A stretch of 64,000 nucleotides of DNA from Bolinopsis microptera (lineage: Eukaryota; Ctenophora; Tentaculata; Lobata; Bolinopsidae). The first letter of the stretch is position 1, and the number at the start of each line of letters is the position of its first letter. The translations under genes and the position numbers were made by a program. The stretch spans positions 15,252,445-15,316,444 of the forward strand of contig NC_087079.1 of assembly GCF_026151205.1 (NCBI RefSeq). The letters run 5' to 3'. Shown here one piece after another: positions 1-12,600 of this stretch. The notes under the pieces are model-generated. The model saw nothing but the letters and a program-made list of their open reading frames with translations, had not been told where the DNA came from and made no database searches.

Positions 1-297
1 TTATTAGTTACTTATTAGTTACTTATTAGTAACATATTAGTTACTTATCAGTTACTTATCAGTTACTTATTAGTTACTTATTAGTTACTTATTAGTTACT
101 TATTAGTTACTTATTAGTTACTTATTAGTTACTTATAAGTTACTTATTAGTTACTTATAAGTTACTTATTAATTACTTATTAGTTATCATTAATTACTTA
201 TTAGTTACTCATTAGTTACTTATTAGTTACTTATTAGTTACTTATTAGTTACTTATTAATTACTTATTAGTTACTCATTAGTTACTTATTAGTTAGT
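1..297. repeat. 11-bp minisatellite (unit TTATTAGTTAC)
   Basis: Tandem copies of an 11-bp unit with point variants (TTATCAGTTAC, TTATAAGTTAC, TTATTAATTAC). The window opens inside the array. A second array with the same variants lies at about 39066-39370, immediately downstream of STIMATE exon 4. This one is therefore probably in intron 4 of the first STIMATE copy, whose exons 1-4 would lie upstream of the window. Confidence 0.95.
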
Positions 298-696
298 GTC
301 AACATTATAACAAATACAAGATTTTACACAAATAGGCTAATAATTTTAAGAGACACTTTTCTATGAGGGATCTTACACAGCAATATCATATACACTCGAT
401 TATTATATAGCCCGGATTACACTGTCTGCTCTCTATGCTCAAGTTCTCGTAATAGTAAATAATCAAGTAATCTAGTGATAATATTTTGTAATACTCCTCC
501 TTAGTTAGCTTACACATCACTACGCTATTAGTTTTACGTGATAGGTCATAATAAACCCGGATTATAAATTTCGTAAGAATGAAACCTCAAAAGTATCTTA
601 TATCCGTCGTCATTTCGTTTTAAATTCTGGAGAAATAACCCTCTACTTTTATTTATAAAATTACGTGTAACAAGGCTAAGACTACTTCTTACTCAG

Positions 697-3600
697 GCTA
701 AAGCTTGGCTGGCTCAATGTGGAATTTATCTCCTGATAATGATAATTCAGAAGCTTTTAGTGTCTCCCCTGGTACTGATACCGTTCTGGACTAATGTAAG
801 TTTCTGTTAATGCTTGTTAATTCAAATTTGATTGCCATTGTTCGGAATAGCCCTAATTAGGTAATCTGTGACATAATATGACACAATTTTGATGCGTGAG
901 AGCACGTTTCCTTGATTTTTGTAGTGGATTTGTAGTGCTTTTCACCCCTGTAGTGCTTTTATGTTCCGGGGTAGGTGGGACATGTTTTAGTTAAAAAATG
1001 GGTTCTGCCTGTCCCAAACCATCATAAAAATCAAGTTTCGACCTCTCAACCCACTCGGGCCACTCCCAGGGGCCACGCCCATCCCAAAATGACCGAAATC
1101 CAGCTAAATCCAGACTTTAAAATCTTTACCCCTGTAGTGCTTTTATGTTCCGGGGTAGGTGGGACATGTTTTAGTTTAAAAATGGGTTCTGCCTGTCCCA
1201 AACCATCATAAAAATCAAGTTTCGACCTCTCAACCCACTCGGGCCACTCCCAGGGGCCACGCCCATCCCAAAATGACCGAAATCCAGCTAAATCCAGACT
1301 TTAAAATCTTTACCCCTGTAGTGCTTTTATGTTCCGGGGTAGGTGGGACATGTTTTAGTTAAAAAATGGGTTCTGCCTGTCCCAAACCATCATAAAAATC
1401 AAGTTTCGACCTCTCAACCCACTCGGGCCACTCCCAGGGGCCACGCCCATCCCAAAATGACCGAAATCCAGCTAAATCCAGACTTTAAAATCTTTACCCC
1501 TGTAGTGCTTTTATGTTCCGGGGTAGGTGGGACATGTTTTAGTTTAAAAATGGGTTCTGCCTGTCCCAAACCATCATAAAAATCAAGTTTCGACCTCTCA
1601 ACCCACTCGGGCCACTCCCAGGGGCCACGCCCATCCCAAAATGACCGAAATCCAGCTAAATCCAGACTTTAAAATCTTTACCCCTGTAGTGCTTTTATGT
1701 TCCGGGGTAGGTGGGACATGTTTTAGTTTAAAAATGGGTTCTGCCTGTCCCAAACCATCATAAAAATCAAGTTTCGACCTCTCAACCCACTCGGGCCACT
1801 CCCAGGGGCCACGCCCATCCCAAAATGACCGAAATCCAGCTAAATCCAGACTTTAAAATCTTTACCCCTGTAGTGCTTTTATGTTCCGGGGTAGGTGGGA
1901 CATGTTTTAGTTTAAAAATGGGTTCTGCCTGTCCCAAACCATCATAAAAATCAAGTTTCGACCTCTCAACCCACTCGGGCCACTCCCAGGGGCCACGCCC
2001 ATCCCAAAATGACCGAAATCCAGCTAAATCCAGACTTTAAAATCTTTACCCCTGTAGTGCTTTTATGTTCCGGGGTAGGTGGGACATGTTTTAGTTAAAA
2101 AATGGGTTCTGCCTGTCCCAAACCATCATAAAAATCAAGTTTCGACCTCTCAACCCACTCGGGCCACTCCCAGGGGCCACGCCCATCCCAAAATGACCGA
2201 AATCCAGCTAAATCCAGACTTTAAAATCTTTACCCCTGTAGTGCTTTTATGTTCCGGGGTAGGTGGGACATGTTTTAGTTAAAAAATGGGTTCTGCCTGT
2301 CCCAAACCATCATAAAAATCAAGTTTCGACCTCTCAACCCACTCGGGCCACTCCCAGGGGCCACGCCCATCCCAAAATGACCGAAATCCAGCTAAATCCA
2401 GACTTTAAAATCTTTACCCCTGTAGTGCTTTTATGTTCCGGGGTAGGTGGGACATGTTTTAGTTTAAAAATGGGTTCTGCCTGTCCCAAACCATCATAAA
2501 AATCAAGTTTCGACCTCTCAACCCACTCGGGCCACTCCCAGGGGCCACGCCCATCCCAAAATGACCGAAATCCAGCTAAATCCAGACTTTAAAATCTTTA
2601 CCCCTGTAGTGCTTTTATGTTCCGGGGTAGGTGGGACATGTTTTAGTTTAAAAATGGGTTCTGCCTGTCCCAAACCATCATAAAAATCAAGTTTCGACCT
2701 CTCAACCCACTCGGGCCACTCCCAGGGGCCACGCCCATCCCAAAATGACCGAAATCCAGCTAAATCCAGACTTTAAAATCTTTACCCCTGTAGTGCTTTT
2801 ATGTTCCGGGGTAGGTGGGACATGTTTTAGTTTAAAAATGGGTTCTGCCTGTCCCAAACCATCATAAAAATCAAGTTTCGACCTCTCAACCCACTCGGGC
2901 CACTCCCAGGGGCCACGCCCATCCCAAAATGACCGAAATCCAGCTAAATCCAGACTTTAAAATCTTTACCCCTGTAGTGCTTTTATGTTCCGGGGTAGGT
3001 GGGACATGTTTTAGTTTAAAAATGGGTTCTGCCTGTCCCAAACCATCATAAAAATCAAGTTTCGACCTCTCAACCCACTCGGGCCACTCCCAGGGGCCAC
3101 GCCCATCCCAAAATGACCGAAATCCAGCTAAATCCAGACTTTAAAATCTTTACCCCTGTAGTGCTTTTATGTTCCGGGGTAGGTGGACATGTTTTAGTTA
3201 AAAAATGGGTTCTGCCTGTCCCAAACCATCATAAAAATCAAGTTTCGACCTCTCAACCCACTCGGGCCACTCCCAGGGGCCACGCCCATCCCAAAATGAC
3301 CGAAATCCAGCTAAATCCAGACTTTAAAATCTTTACCCCTGTAGTGCTTTTAATGTTCCGGGGTAGGTGGGACATGTTTAGTTTAAAAATGGGTTCTGCC
3401 TGTCCCAAACCATCATAAAAATCAAGTTTCGACCTCTCAACCCACTCGGGCCACTCCCAGGGGCACGCCCATCCCAAAATGACCGAAATCCAGGGGGTCT
3501 AAATCCAGACTTTTAAATTCTTTACCCCTGTAGTGCTTTTATTGTTCCGGGGTAGGGTGGACATGTTTTTAGTTTAATATGGGTTCTGCTAGTCCCAAAC

Positions 3601-6600
3601 ATCATAATAATCAAGTTCTTCGACCTCTCAACCCACTCGGGGCCACCCAGGGCCACGCCCATCCCAAAATGGACCGAATCCAGATAAATACCAGACTCTT
3701 TAACATCGTTACCCCTTGTAGTGCTCTTATGTTTCCGGGGTAGGTGGGACATGTTTTAGTTTTAAAAAATGGGATTCTCCCTGTCCCAAACATCATAAAA
3801 ATCAAGTTTCGACCTCTCACCCACTTGGGCCACTCCCAGGGCCCACGCCCATCCCAAAATGACCGGAAATCCAAGCAAAATCCAGACTTTAAAATCTTTC
3901 CCCCTGTAGTGCTTTTATGTTCCGGGGTAGGGTGGGACCTGTTTTAGTAAAAAATGGTGTTCATGCCTGTCCCAAACCATTTCATAAAAAATCAAGTATC
4001 GACCTCTCAAACCCACTCGGGCCACTCCCAGGGGCCACGCCCAAGCCCAGAAATTGACCGAATCCATCTAAATCAGACTTAAAAATCTTTTACCCCTGTA
4101 GTGCTTTTATGTTCCGGGTAGGTTGGGGACATGTTGTAGTTAAATAATGGGTTCTGCCTGTCCCAAACCATCATAAAATCAAGTTTCGACCTCTCAACCC
4201 ACTTGGGCCACTCCCAGGGGGCCACGCCCATCCCAAAATGAACGAATATCCAGCTAAATCCAGACTTTAAAATCTTTACCCCTGTAGTGCTTTTTATGTT
4301 CCGGGGTAGGTGGGACATGTTTTAGTTAAAAAATGGGTTCTCGCCTGTCCAATCCATCATAGAAAAATCAAGTTTCGACCTCTCAACCCACTCGGGCCAC
4401 TCCCAGGGGGCCACGCCCATCCCAAAATGACCGAAATCCAGCTAAATCCAGACTTAAAATCTTTACCCCCTGTAGTGCTTTATGTTCCGGGGTAGGTGGG
4501 ACATGTTTTAGTTTTAAAAATGGGTTCTGCCTGTCCCAAACCATCATAAAAATCAAGTTTCGACCTCTCAACCCCTCGGGCCACTCCCAGGGGCCACCCA
4601 TCCCAAAATGACCGAAATCCAGCTAAATCCAGACTTTAAAATCTTTACCCCTGGTAGTGCTTTTATGTTCCGGGTAGTGTGGGACATGTTTTAGTTAAAA
4701 AATGAGGGGTTCAACTGTCCCAAACCATCATAAAAATCAAGTTTCTACCTCTCAACCCACTCACATCCTCAACCTTCCGAATGTAAGGTACGGACTTCAA
4801 AAACCAAAAACCGAAAAATATACAAAAGTCAAAGTCAGTGGCATACGTTGGCCTTAATAGCTCCGCTGTGTTTTACATTTGGAGAGCTGTTTGCTTGCAG
4901 ATGGCATACTGTACTTTCGGTTCGAGGATTCCGTCGTAAATATTGAAAAGTTCGAATATTTTAGACCTCGCCCATTCGATATTAAACACCTATATTGTTT
5001 TCTCTGAACATGCTGAACGCCTATTTTGTTTCAGAGACGGTAAGATTATGAAATGTTTGCATATGATCTGAAAACATGAGGCAAAACGGATTAGAAATGA
5101 AGAAGTTTATCAAGCATTTTCTGTATCTCGTTAACAACATTGACTGGGTGATATGTAACACACGACACCTTAATTGGGCACCCTTAACAATTCCATAATG
5201 TTCAACGAGGTAGTAGTAACGGGGGTCACCTGATCACGTGATTAGGTAAACCAATGGACCTGATCACACGTAATGAATAAACTCGTTATGCTTCATATCT
5301 CTGTCATCTGAGAAGCAGTTCTAATTTTTTTTTCAGGACAAACGTTATTCGAATGGCCAAACACAATTCAATAAAGTTTAGCTCGATTCGATTATCCAAA
5401 CTATCAAATAAATGCAAAAATGAACCTTCATCCGAAAAAAAATTAACTCGAATATTTATCGATTTGACAAATTCCTCGAACCAGTGGTAGTAGTAAGTCA
5501 TACCAGAAAGAATTATTACAAATTGGGCACTCAGTGACTGAGCTATTAAAGCCAACGGTATGCCCACTGACTTTTGGCCCACCCTGTATTTTCGGCTCAG
5601 AATGATCAGGGTAGCATGAAACATGAACAAAAGTAGTTTCCAGAAAAACTTTGTTTCGATATAGTTGTTTCGATATAAGTTCGATATACGATTTTGGACT
5701 CGAGGGTTCCCCTTTGTAATGCAGTCTTCGGAAGGCAGGCCTCCCCTTCGCATACGAGCTCGGAAGCGGGAGCTCTGCTTTCAGAGGTACGTATCGAGAA
5801 TGACTCGGACTGAAAATTTCCTAAGTCAAAATTTTCAAAGTTTTTCTGGAAACTACTTTTGTTCATGTTTCATGTTACCCTGATCATTCTGAGCCGAAAT
5901 ATTTTTTTCGTTTTCGAAGTTCGATATACGATTTTGGACTCGAGTGCTCCCCATTGTAATGCGATCTCGGAAGGCAGGCCTCCCTTCGCAATACGAGCTC
6001 GGAAGCGGGAGCTCTGCTTTCAGAGGTACGTATCGAGAATGACTCGGACTGAAAATTTTCTAAGTCAAAAATTTTCAAAGTTTTTCTGGAAACTACTTTT
6101 GTTCATGTTTCATGTTACCCTGATCATTCTGAGCCGAAAATATTTTTTTCGGTTTTCGAAGTTCGATATACGATTTTGGACTCGAGGGTCCCCCTTTGTA
6201 ATGCGATCTCGGAAGGCAGGCCTCCCCTTCGCAATACGAGCTTCCGAGCTCGTATTGCGAAGGGGAGGCCTGCCTTCCGAGATCGCATTACAAAGGGGAG
6301 CACTCGAGTCCAAAATCGTAGTTTAAAAATGGGTTCTACTTGTCCCAAACCATCATGAAAATCAAGTTTCGACCTCTCAACCCACTCACATCCACAACCT
6401 CCGAATGTAGGTACGGACTTCAAAAAACCCGAAAAAAATATTTTTGGCTCATAATGATTAGGGTAGCATACGTACCTACATTCGGAAGGTTGTGGATGTG
6501 AGTGGGTTGAGAGGTCGAAACTTGATTTTTATGATGGTTTGGGACAAGTAGAACCCATTTTTAAACTAAAACATGTCCCACCTACCCCGGAACATAAAAG

Positions 6601-9600
6601 CACTACAGGGATAAAGATTTTAAAGTCTGGATTTTAGCTGGATTTCGGTAATTTTGGGATGGGCGTGGCCCTGGGAGTGGCCTGAGTGGGTTGAGAGGTC
6701 GAAACTTGATTTTTATGATGGTTTGGGACAGGAGAACCCATTTAAAACTAAAACATGTCCCACTACCCGGAACATAAAAGCACTACAGGGATAAAGATTT
6801 TAAAGTCTGGATTTTAGCTGGATTTCGGTAATTTTGGGATGGGCGTTGCCCCTGGAGTGGCCTGAGTGGGTTTGAGAGGTCGAAACTTGATTTTTATGAT
6901 GGTTTGGGACAGGTAGAAACCCATTTTTAAACTAAACAGGTCCCACCTACCCTGGAACATAAAAGCACTACAGGGGGGTAAAGATATTTAAGTCTGGATT
7001 TGTAGCTGGATTACGGTAATTTTGGGATGGGCGTGGCCCTGGGGAGTGGCCTGAGTGGGTTGAGAAGTCGAAACTTGATTTTTATGATGGTTTGGGACAG
7101 GTAGAACCCATTTTAAACTAAAACATGTCCCACCTACCCCGAACATAAAAGCACTACAGGGGTAAAGATTCTCGATTTTGAATTTTACCAAGGATTTCAG
7201 TAATTTTGGGATGGGCGTGGCCCCCTGGAGTGGCCTGAGTGGGTTGAGAGGTCGAAACTTGATTTTTATGATGGTTGGGGACAGTTTAGAACCCATTTTA
7301 AAACTAAAACATGTCCCACCTACCCCGGAACATAAAAGCACTACAGGGGTAAGAGATTTTTAAAGTCTGGGATTTTAAGGATTTTAGCTGGATTTCGGTA
7401 ATTTTGGGATGGGGCGTGGCCCCTGGGAGTGGCCTGAGTGGGTTGAGAGGTCGAAACTTGATTTTTATGATGGTTTGGGACAGGTAGAACCCATTTTAAA
7501 ACTAAAACATGTCCCACCTACCCCAGAACATAAAAGCACTACAGGGGTTAAGATTTTAAAGTCTGGATTTTAGCTGGATTTCGGTAATTTTGGGATGGGC
7601 GTGGCCCCTGGGAGTGGCCTGAGTGGGTTGAGAGGTCGAAACTTGATTTTATGATGGTTTGGGACAGGTAGAACCCATTTTTAAACTAAAACATGTCCCA
7701 CCTACCCCGGAACATAAAAGCACAACAGGGATAAGATTTTAAAGTCTGGATTTTAGCTGGATTTCGGTAATTTTGGGATGGGCGTGGCCCCTGGGAGTGG
7801 CCTGGAGTGGTTGAGAGGTCGAAACTTGATTTTTATGATGGTTTGGGACAGGTAGAACCCATTTTAAAACTAAAACTTGTCCCCACCTACCCGCAGAACA
7901 TAAACGCACTACAGGGGTAAAGATTTTAAAGTCTGGATTTAGCTGGATTTTCGGTAATTTTGGGATGGGGCTGGCCCTGGGAGTGGCCCGAGTGGGTTGA
8001 GAGGTCGAAACTTGATTTTTATGATGGTTTGGGACAGGTAGAACCCATTTTTAAACTAAAACATGTCCCACTACCCTGGAACATAGAAAGCACTACAGGG
8101 GTAAAGATTTTAAGTCTGGATTTTAGCTGGATTTCGGTAATTTTGGGATGGGCGTGGCCCTGGGAGTGGCCTTGAGTGGGTTTGAGAGGTCGAAACTTGA
8201 TTTTTATGATGGTTTGGGAACAGGTAAGTAGACCCATTTTTAAACTAAAACATGTCCCACCTACCCGGAACATAAAAGCACTACAGGGGTAAAGATTCTC
8301 GATTTGAATTTTTACCAAGATTTCAGTAATTTTGGGATGGGCGTGGCCCCTAGGGAGTGGCCTGGAGTGGTTGAGAGGTCGAAACTTGAATTTTTATGAT
8401 GGTTGGGACAGTTAGAACCCATTTTAAAAACTAAAACATGTCCCACCTACCCCGGAACATAAAAGCACTACAGGGGTAAAGATTTTAAAGTCTGGATTTT
8501 AAGATTTTAGCTGGATTTCGGTAATTTTGGGATGGGCGTGGCCCCTGGGAGTGGCCTGAGTGGTTGAGAGGTCGAAACTTGATTTTTATGATGGTTTGGG
8601 ACAGGTAGAACCCATTTTAAAACTAAAACATGTCCCACCTACCCCGGAACATAAAAGCACTACAGGGGGTAAAGTTTTAAAGTCTGGATTTTAGCTGGAT
8701 TTCGGAATTTTGGGATGGGCGTGGCCCCCTGGGAGTGGCCTGAGTGGGTTGAGAGGTCGAAACTTGATTTTTATAATGGTTGGGACAGGTAGAACTCATT
8801 TTTAAACTAAAACATGTCCCACCTACCCCGGAACATAAAAGCACTACAGGGGTAAAGATTTTAAAGTCTGGATTTTAGCTGGATTTCGGTAATTTTGGGA
8901 TGGGCGTGGCCCCTGGGAGTGGCCTGAGTGGGTTGAGAGGTCGAAACTTGATTTTTATGATGGTTTGGGACAGGTAGAACCCATTTTAAAACTAAAACAT
9001 GTCCCACCTACCCTGGAACATATAGCACTACAGGGGTTAAAGATTTTAAAGTCTGGATTTTAGCTGGTTTTCGGTAATTTGGGATGGGCGTGGCCCCTGG
9101 GAGTGGGCCTGAGTGGGTAGAGAATTTCGAAACTTGATTTTTATGATGGTTTGGGACAGTAGAAACCCGATTTTTAAAACTAAAACATGTCCCACCTACC
9201 CCGGAACATAAAAGCACTACAGGGGTAAAGATTTTAAAGTCTGGATTTTAAGATTTTAGCTGATTTTGGGAATTTTGGGTGGGGTGGCCCCGGAGTGGCC
9301 CGAGTGGGGTTTAGAGGTCGAAAATTGATTTTAAGATGGGGTTTTGGGACAGGTAGAACCCATTTTAAAACTAAAAATGTCCCACCACCCCAAAACAAAA
9401 ACACTACAGGGGGTTAGATTTTAAAGCTGGATTTTAGCTGGATTTTGGTAATTTTTGGGGTGGGCGTGGGCCCCCGGGGGGGGCCCCGGTGGTTGAGAGG
9501 CGAAACTTGTTTTTATGATGGTTTTGGGGGCAGGGAGAACCCATTTTTAAAACTTAAAACATTCCCACCTACCCCCGGAAAAATAAAAAATACGGGGTAA

Positions 9601-12600
9601 AAGATTTTAAAATCTGGTTTTAAATTTTTGCTGGTTTCGGTAATTTTGGGTGGGCGGGCCCCCGGGGGTGGCCGGTTTGGGGTTTAGAGTCGAAAAATTG
9701 ATTTTATTGGTTTGGGACAGGAAAAAACCCTTTTAAAACAAAAAATTCCCACCACCCCAAAAATATAAGAGCAACTACAGGGGTAAAGATTTCAAAGTCC
9801 TGGATTTAGCTGGATTTTCGGTTATTTTGGGATGGGCGTGGCCCCTGGGAGTGGCCTGAGTGGGTTTGAGAGGTCCGAAACTAAACTTTGATGTTTATAA
9901 TGGTTTGGGACAGGTAGAACTCATTTTTTAACTAAAAACATGTCCCACCTATCCCCGGAACATAAAAGCAGCTACAGGGGTAAAGAGATTTAAAGCTGGC
10001 ATTTTAGCTGGATTTCGGTAATGTTTGGGATGGGCGTGGGCCCCTGGGAGGGGGCCTGAGTGGGTTGAGAGGTCGAAACGTGATTTTTATGATGGTTTGG
10101 GACAGGTAGAAACCCATTTAAAACTAAAACATGTCCCACCATACCCTGGAACATAAAAGCACTACAGGGGTTAAGATTTAAAGTCTGATTTTAGCTGATT
10201 TCGGTAATTTTGGGATGGGCGTGCCCCTGGGAGTGGGCCTGAGTGGGTAGAGATTTCGAAACTTGATTTTTATGATGGTTTGGGACAGGTAGAACCCATT
10301 TTTAAACTAAAACATGTCCCACCTACCCCGGAACATAAAAGCACTACAGGGGTAAAGATTTTAAAGTCTGGATTTTAAGATTTTAGCTGGATTTCGGTAA
10401 TTTTGGGATGGGCGTGGCCCCGGGGAGTGGCCTGAGTGGGGTTGAGGAGGTCGAAACTTGATTTTTATGATGGTTTGGGGACAGGGTAGAACCCATTTTA
10501 AACTAAAACATGTCCCACCTACCCCAGAACATAAAAGCACTACAGGGTTAAGATTTTAAAGTCTGGATTTAGCTGGATTTCGGTAATTTTGGGATGGGCG
10601 TGGCCCCTGGGAGTGGCCTGAGTGGGTTGAGAGGTCGAAACTTGATTTTTATGATGGTTTGGGACAGGTAGAACCCATTTTAAAACTAAAACATGTCCCA
10701 CCTACCCCGGAACATAAAAGCACTACAGGGGTAAAGATTTTAAAGTCTGGATTTTAAGATTTTAGCTGGATTTCGGTAATTTTGGGATGGGCGTGGCCCC
10801 TGGGAGTGGCCTGAGTGGGTTGAGAGGTCGAAACTTGATTTTTATGATGGTTTGGGACAGGTAGAACCCATTTTAAAACTAAAACATGTCCCACCTACCC
10901 CGGAACATAAAAGCACTACAGGGGTAAAGATTTTAAAGTCTGGATTTTAGCTGGATTTCGGTAATTTTGGATGGGCGTGGCCCCTGGAGTGGCCTGAGTG
11001 GGTTGAGAGGTCGAATCTTGATTTTTATAATGGTTTGGGACAGGTAGAACTCATTTTTAAACTAAAACATGTCCCACCTACCCCGGAACATAAAAGCACT
11101 ACAGGGGTAAAGATTTTAAAGTCTGGATTTAGCTGGATTTCGGTAATTTTGGGATGGGCGTGGCCCCTGGGAGTGGCCTGAGTGGGGTGAGAGGTCGAAA
11201 CTTGATTTTATGATGGTTTGGGACAGGTAGAACCCATTTTAAAACTAAAACATGTCCCACCTACCCTGGAACATAAAAGCACTACAGGGGTAAAGATTTT
11301 AAAGTCGGATTTTAGCTGGATTTCGGTAATTTTGGGATGGGCGTGGCCCCTGGGAGTGGCCTGAGTGGGTAGAGAGGTCGAAATTTGATTTTTATGATGG
11401 TTTGGGACAGGTAGAACCCATTTTAAAACTAAAACATGTCCCACCTACCCCGGAACATAAAAGCACTTCAGGGGTAAAGATTTTAAAGTCTGGATTTTAG
11501 CTGGATTTTGGTAATTTTGGGATGGGCGTGGCCCCTGGGAGTGGCCTGAGTGGGTTGAGAGGTCGAAACTTGATTTTTATGATGGTTTGGACAGTTAGAA
11601 CCCATTTTAAAACTAAAACATGTCCCACCTACCCCGGAACATAAAAGCACTACAGGGGTAAAGATTTTAAAGTCTGGATTTAGCTGGATTTCGGTAATTT
11701 TGGGATGGGCGTGGCCCCTGGGAGTGGCCTGAGTGGGTTGAGAGTCGAAACTTGATTTTTATGATGGTTTGCGACAGGTACGAACCCATTTTTAAACTAA
11801 AACATGTCCCACCTACCCCCGGAACATAAAAGCACTACAGGGGTTAAAGATTTTAAAGTCTGGATTTTAAGATTTTAGCTGGATTTCGGTAATTTTGGGA
11901 TGGGCGTGGCCCCTGGGAGTGGCTAGGGGTTGAGGGTCGAAACTTTATTTTTTTTATGGTTTGGGGCGGTAGAACTCATTTTAAAAAATAAAACTTCCCC
12001 CCTCCCGGGAATAAAAGCACTTCAGGGTAAAATTTTAAATTTTGAATTTTAGCTTGATTTCGGGAATTTTGGGGGTGGGGGGCCCCCGGGATGCCTGAGG
12101 GGGGGAAGGCGAAAATTGATTTTTATGAGGGGTTTTTTACATTAAACCCATTTTTAAATTTTTTTTAAAAATTCCCACCTACCCCGGAAAAAAAAGCACT
12201 CGGGTAAGATTTAAAGTCTGGATTTTTCTGGGTTTTGGAAATTTTGGGGTGGCGGGCCCGGGAGGGGCCCGAGTGGGGGTTTAGAGGTCGAAAATTTTAT
12301 TTTTTATGATGGTTTGGGGGAGAGAACCCCTTTTTAAAACAAAAATGTCCCCCCCTACCCCGGGAAAAAAAAGCACTACAGGGTAAAAAATTTTTAAAAA
12401 CGAATTTTTGCTGATTCGGTAATTTTGGGGATGGGCGTGGCCCCTGGGAGTGGCCTGAGTGGGGTAGAGAGGGTCGAAACTTGATTTTTATGATGGTTTG
12501 GGACAGGTAGAACCCATTTTAAAACTAAAACATATCCCACCTACCCCGGGAACATAAAAGCACTACAGGGGTAAAGATTTTAAAGTCTGGAGTTTAGCTG

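Noticed and set aside
1-297. CRISPR array
   Set aside because: The repeats are contiguous with no spacers, and the genes are spliced animal genes; this is a minisatellite.
5304-6423. Overlapping 60-155 codon frames on both strands in the satellite core
   Set aside because: They arise from the ~240-bp repeats and hairpin, contain no known domain and mirror each other.
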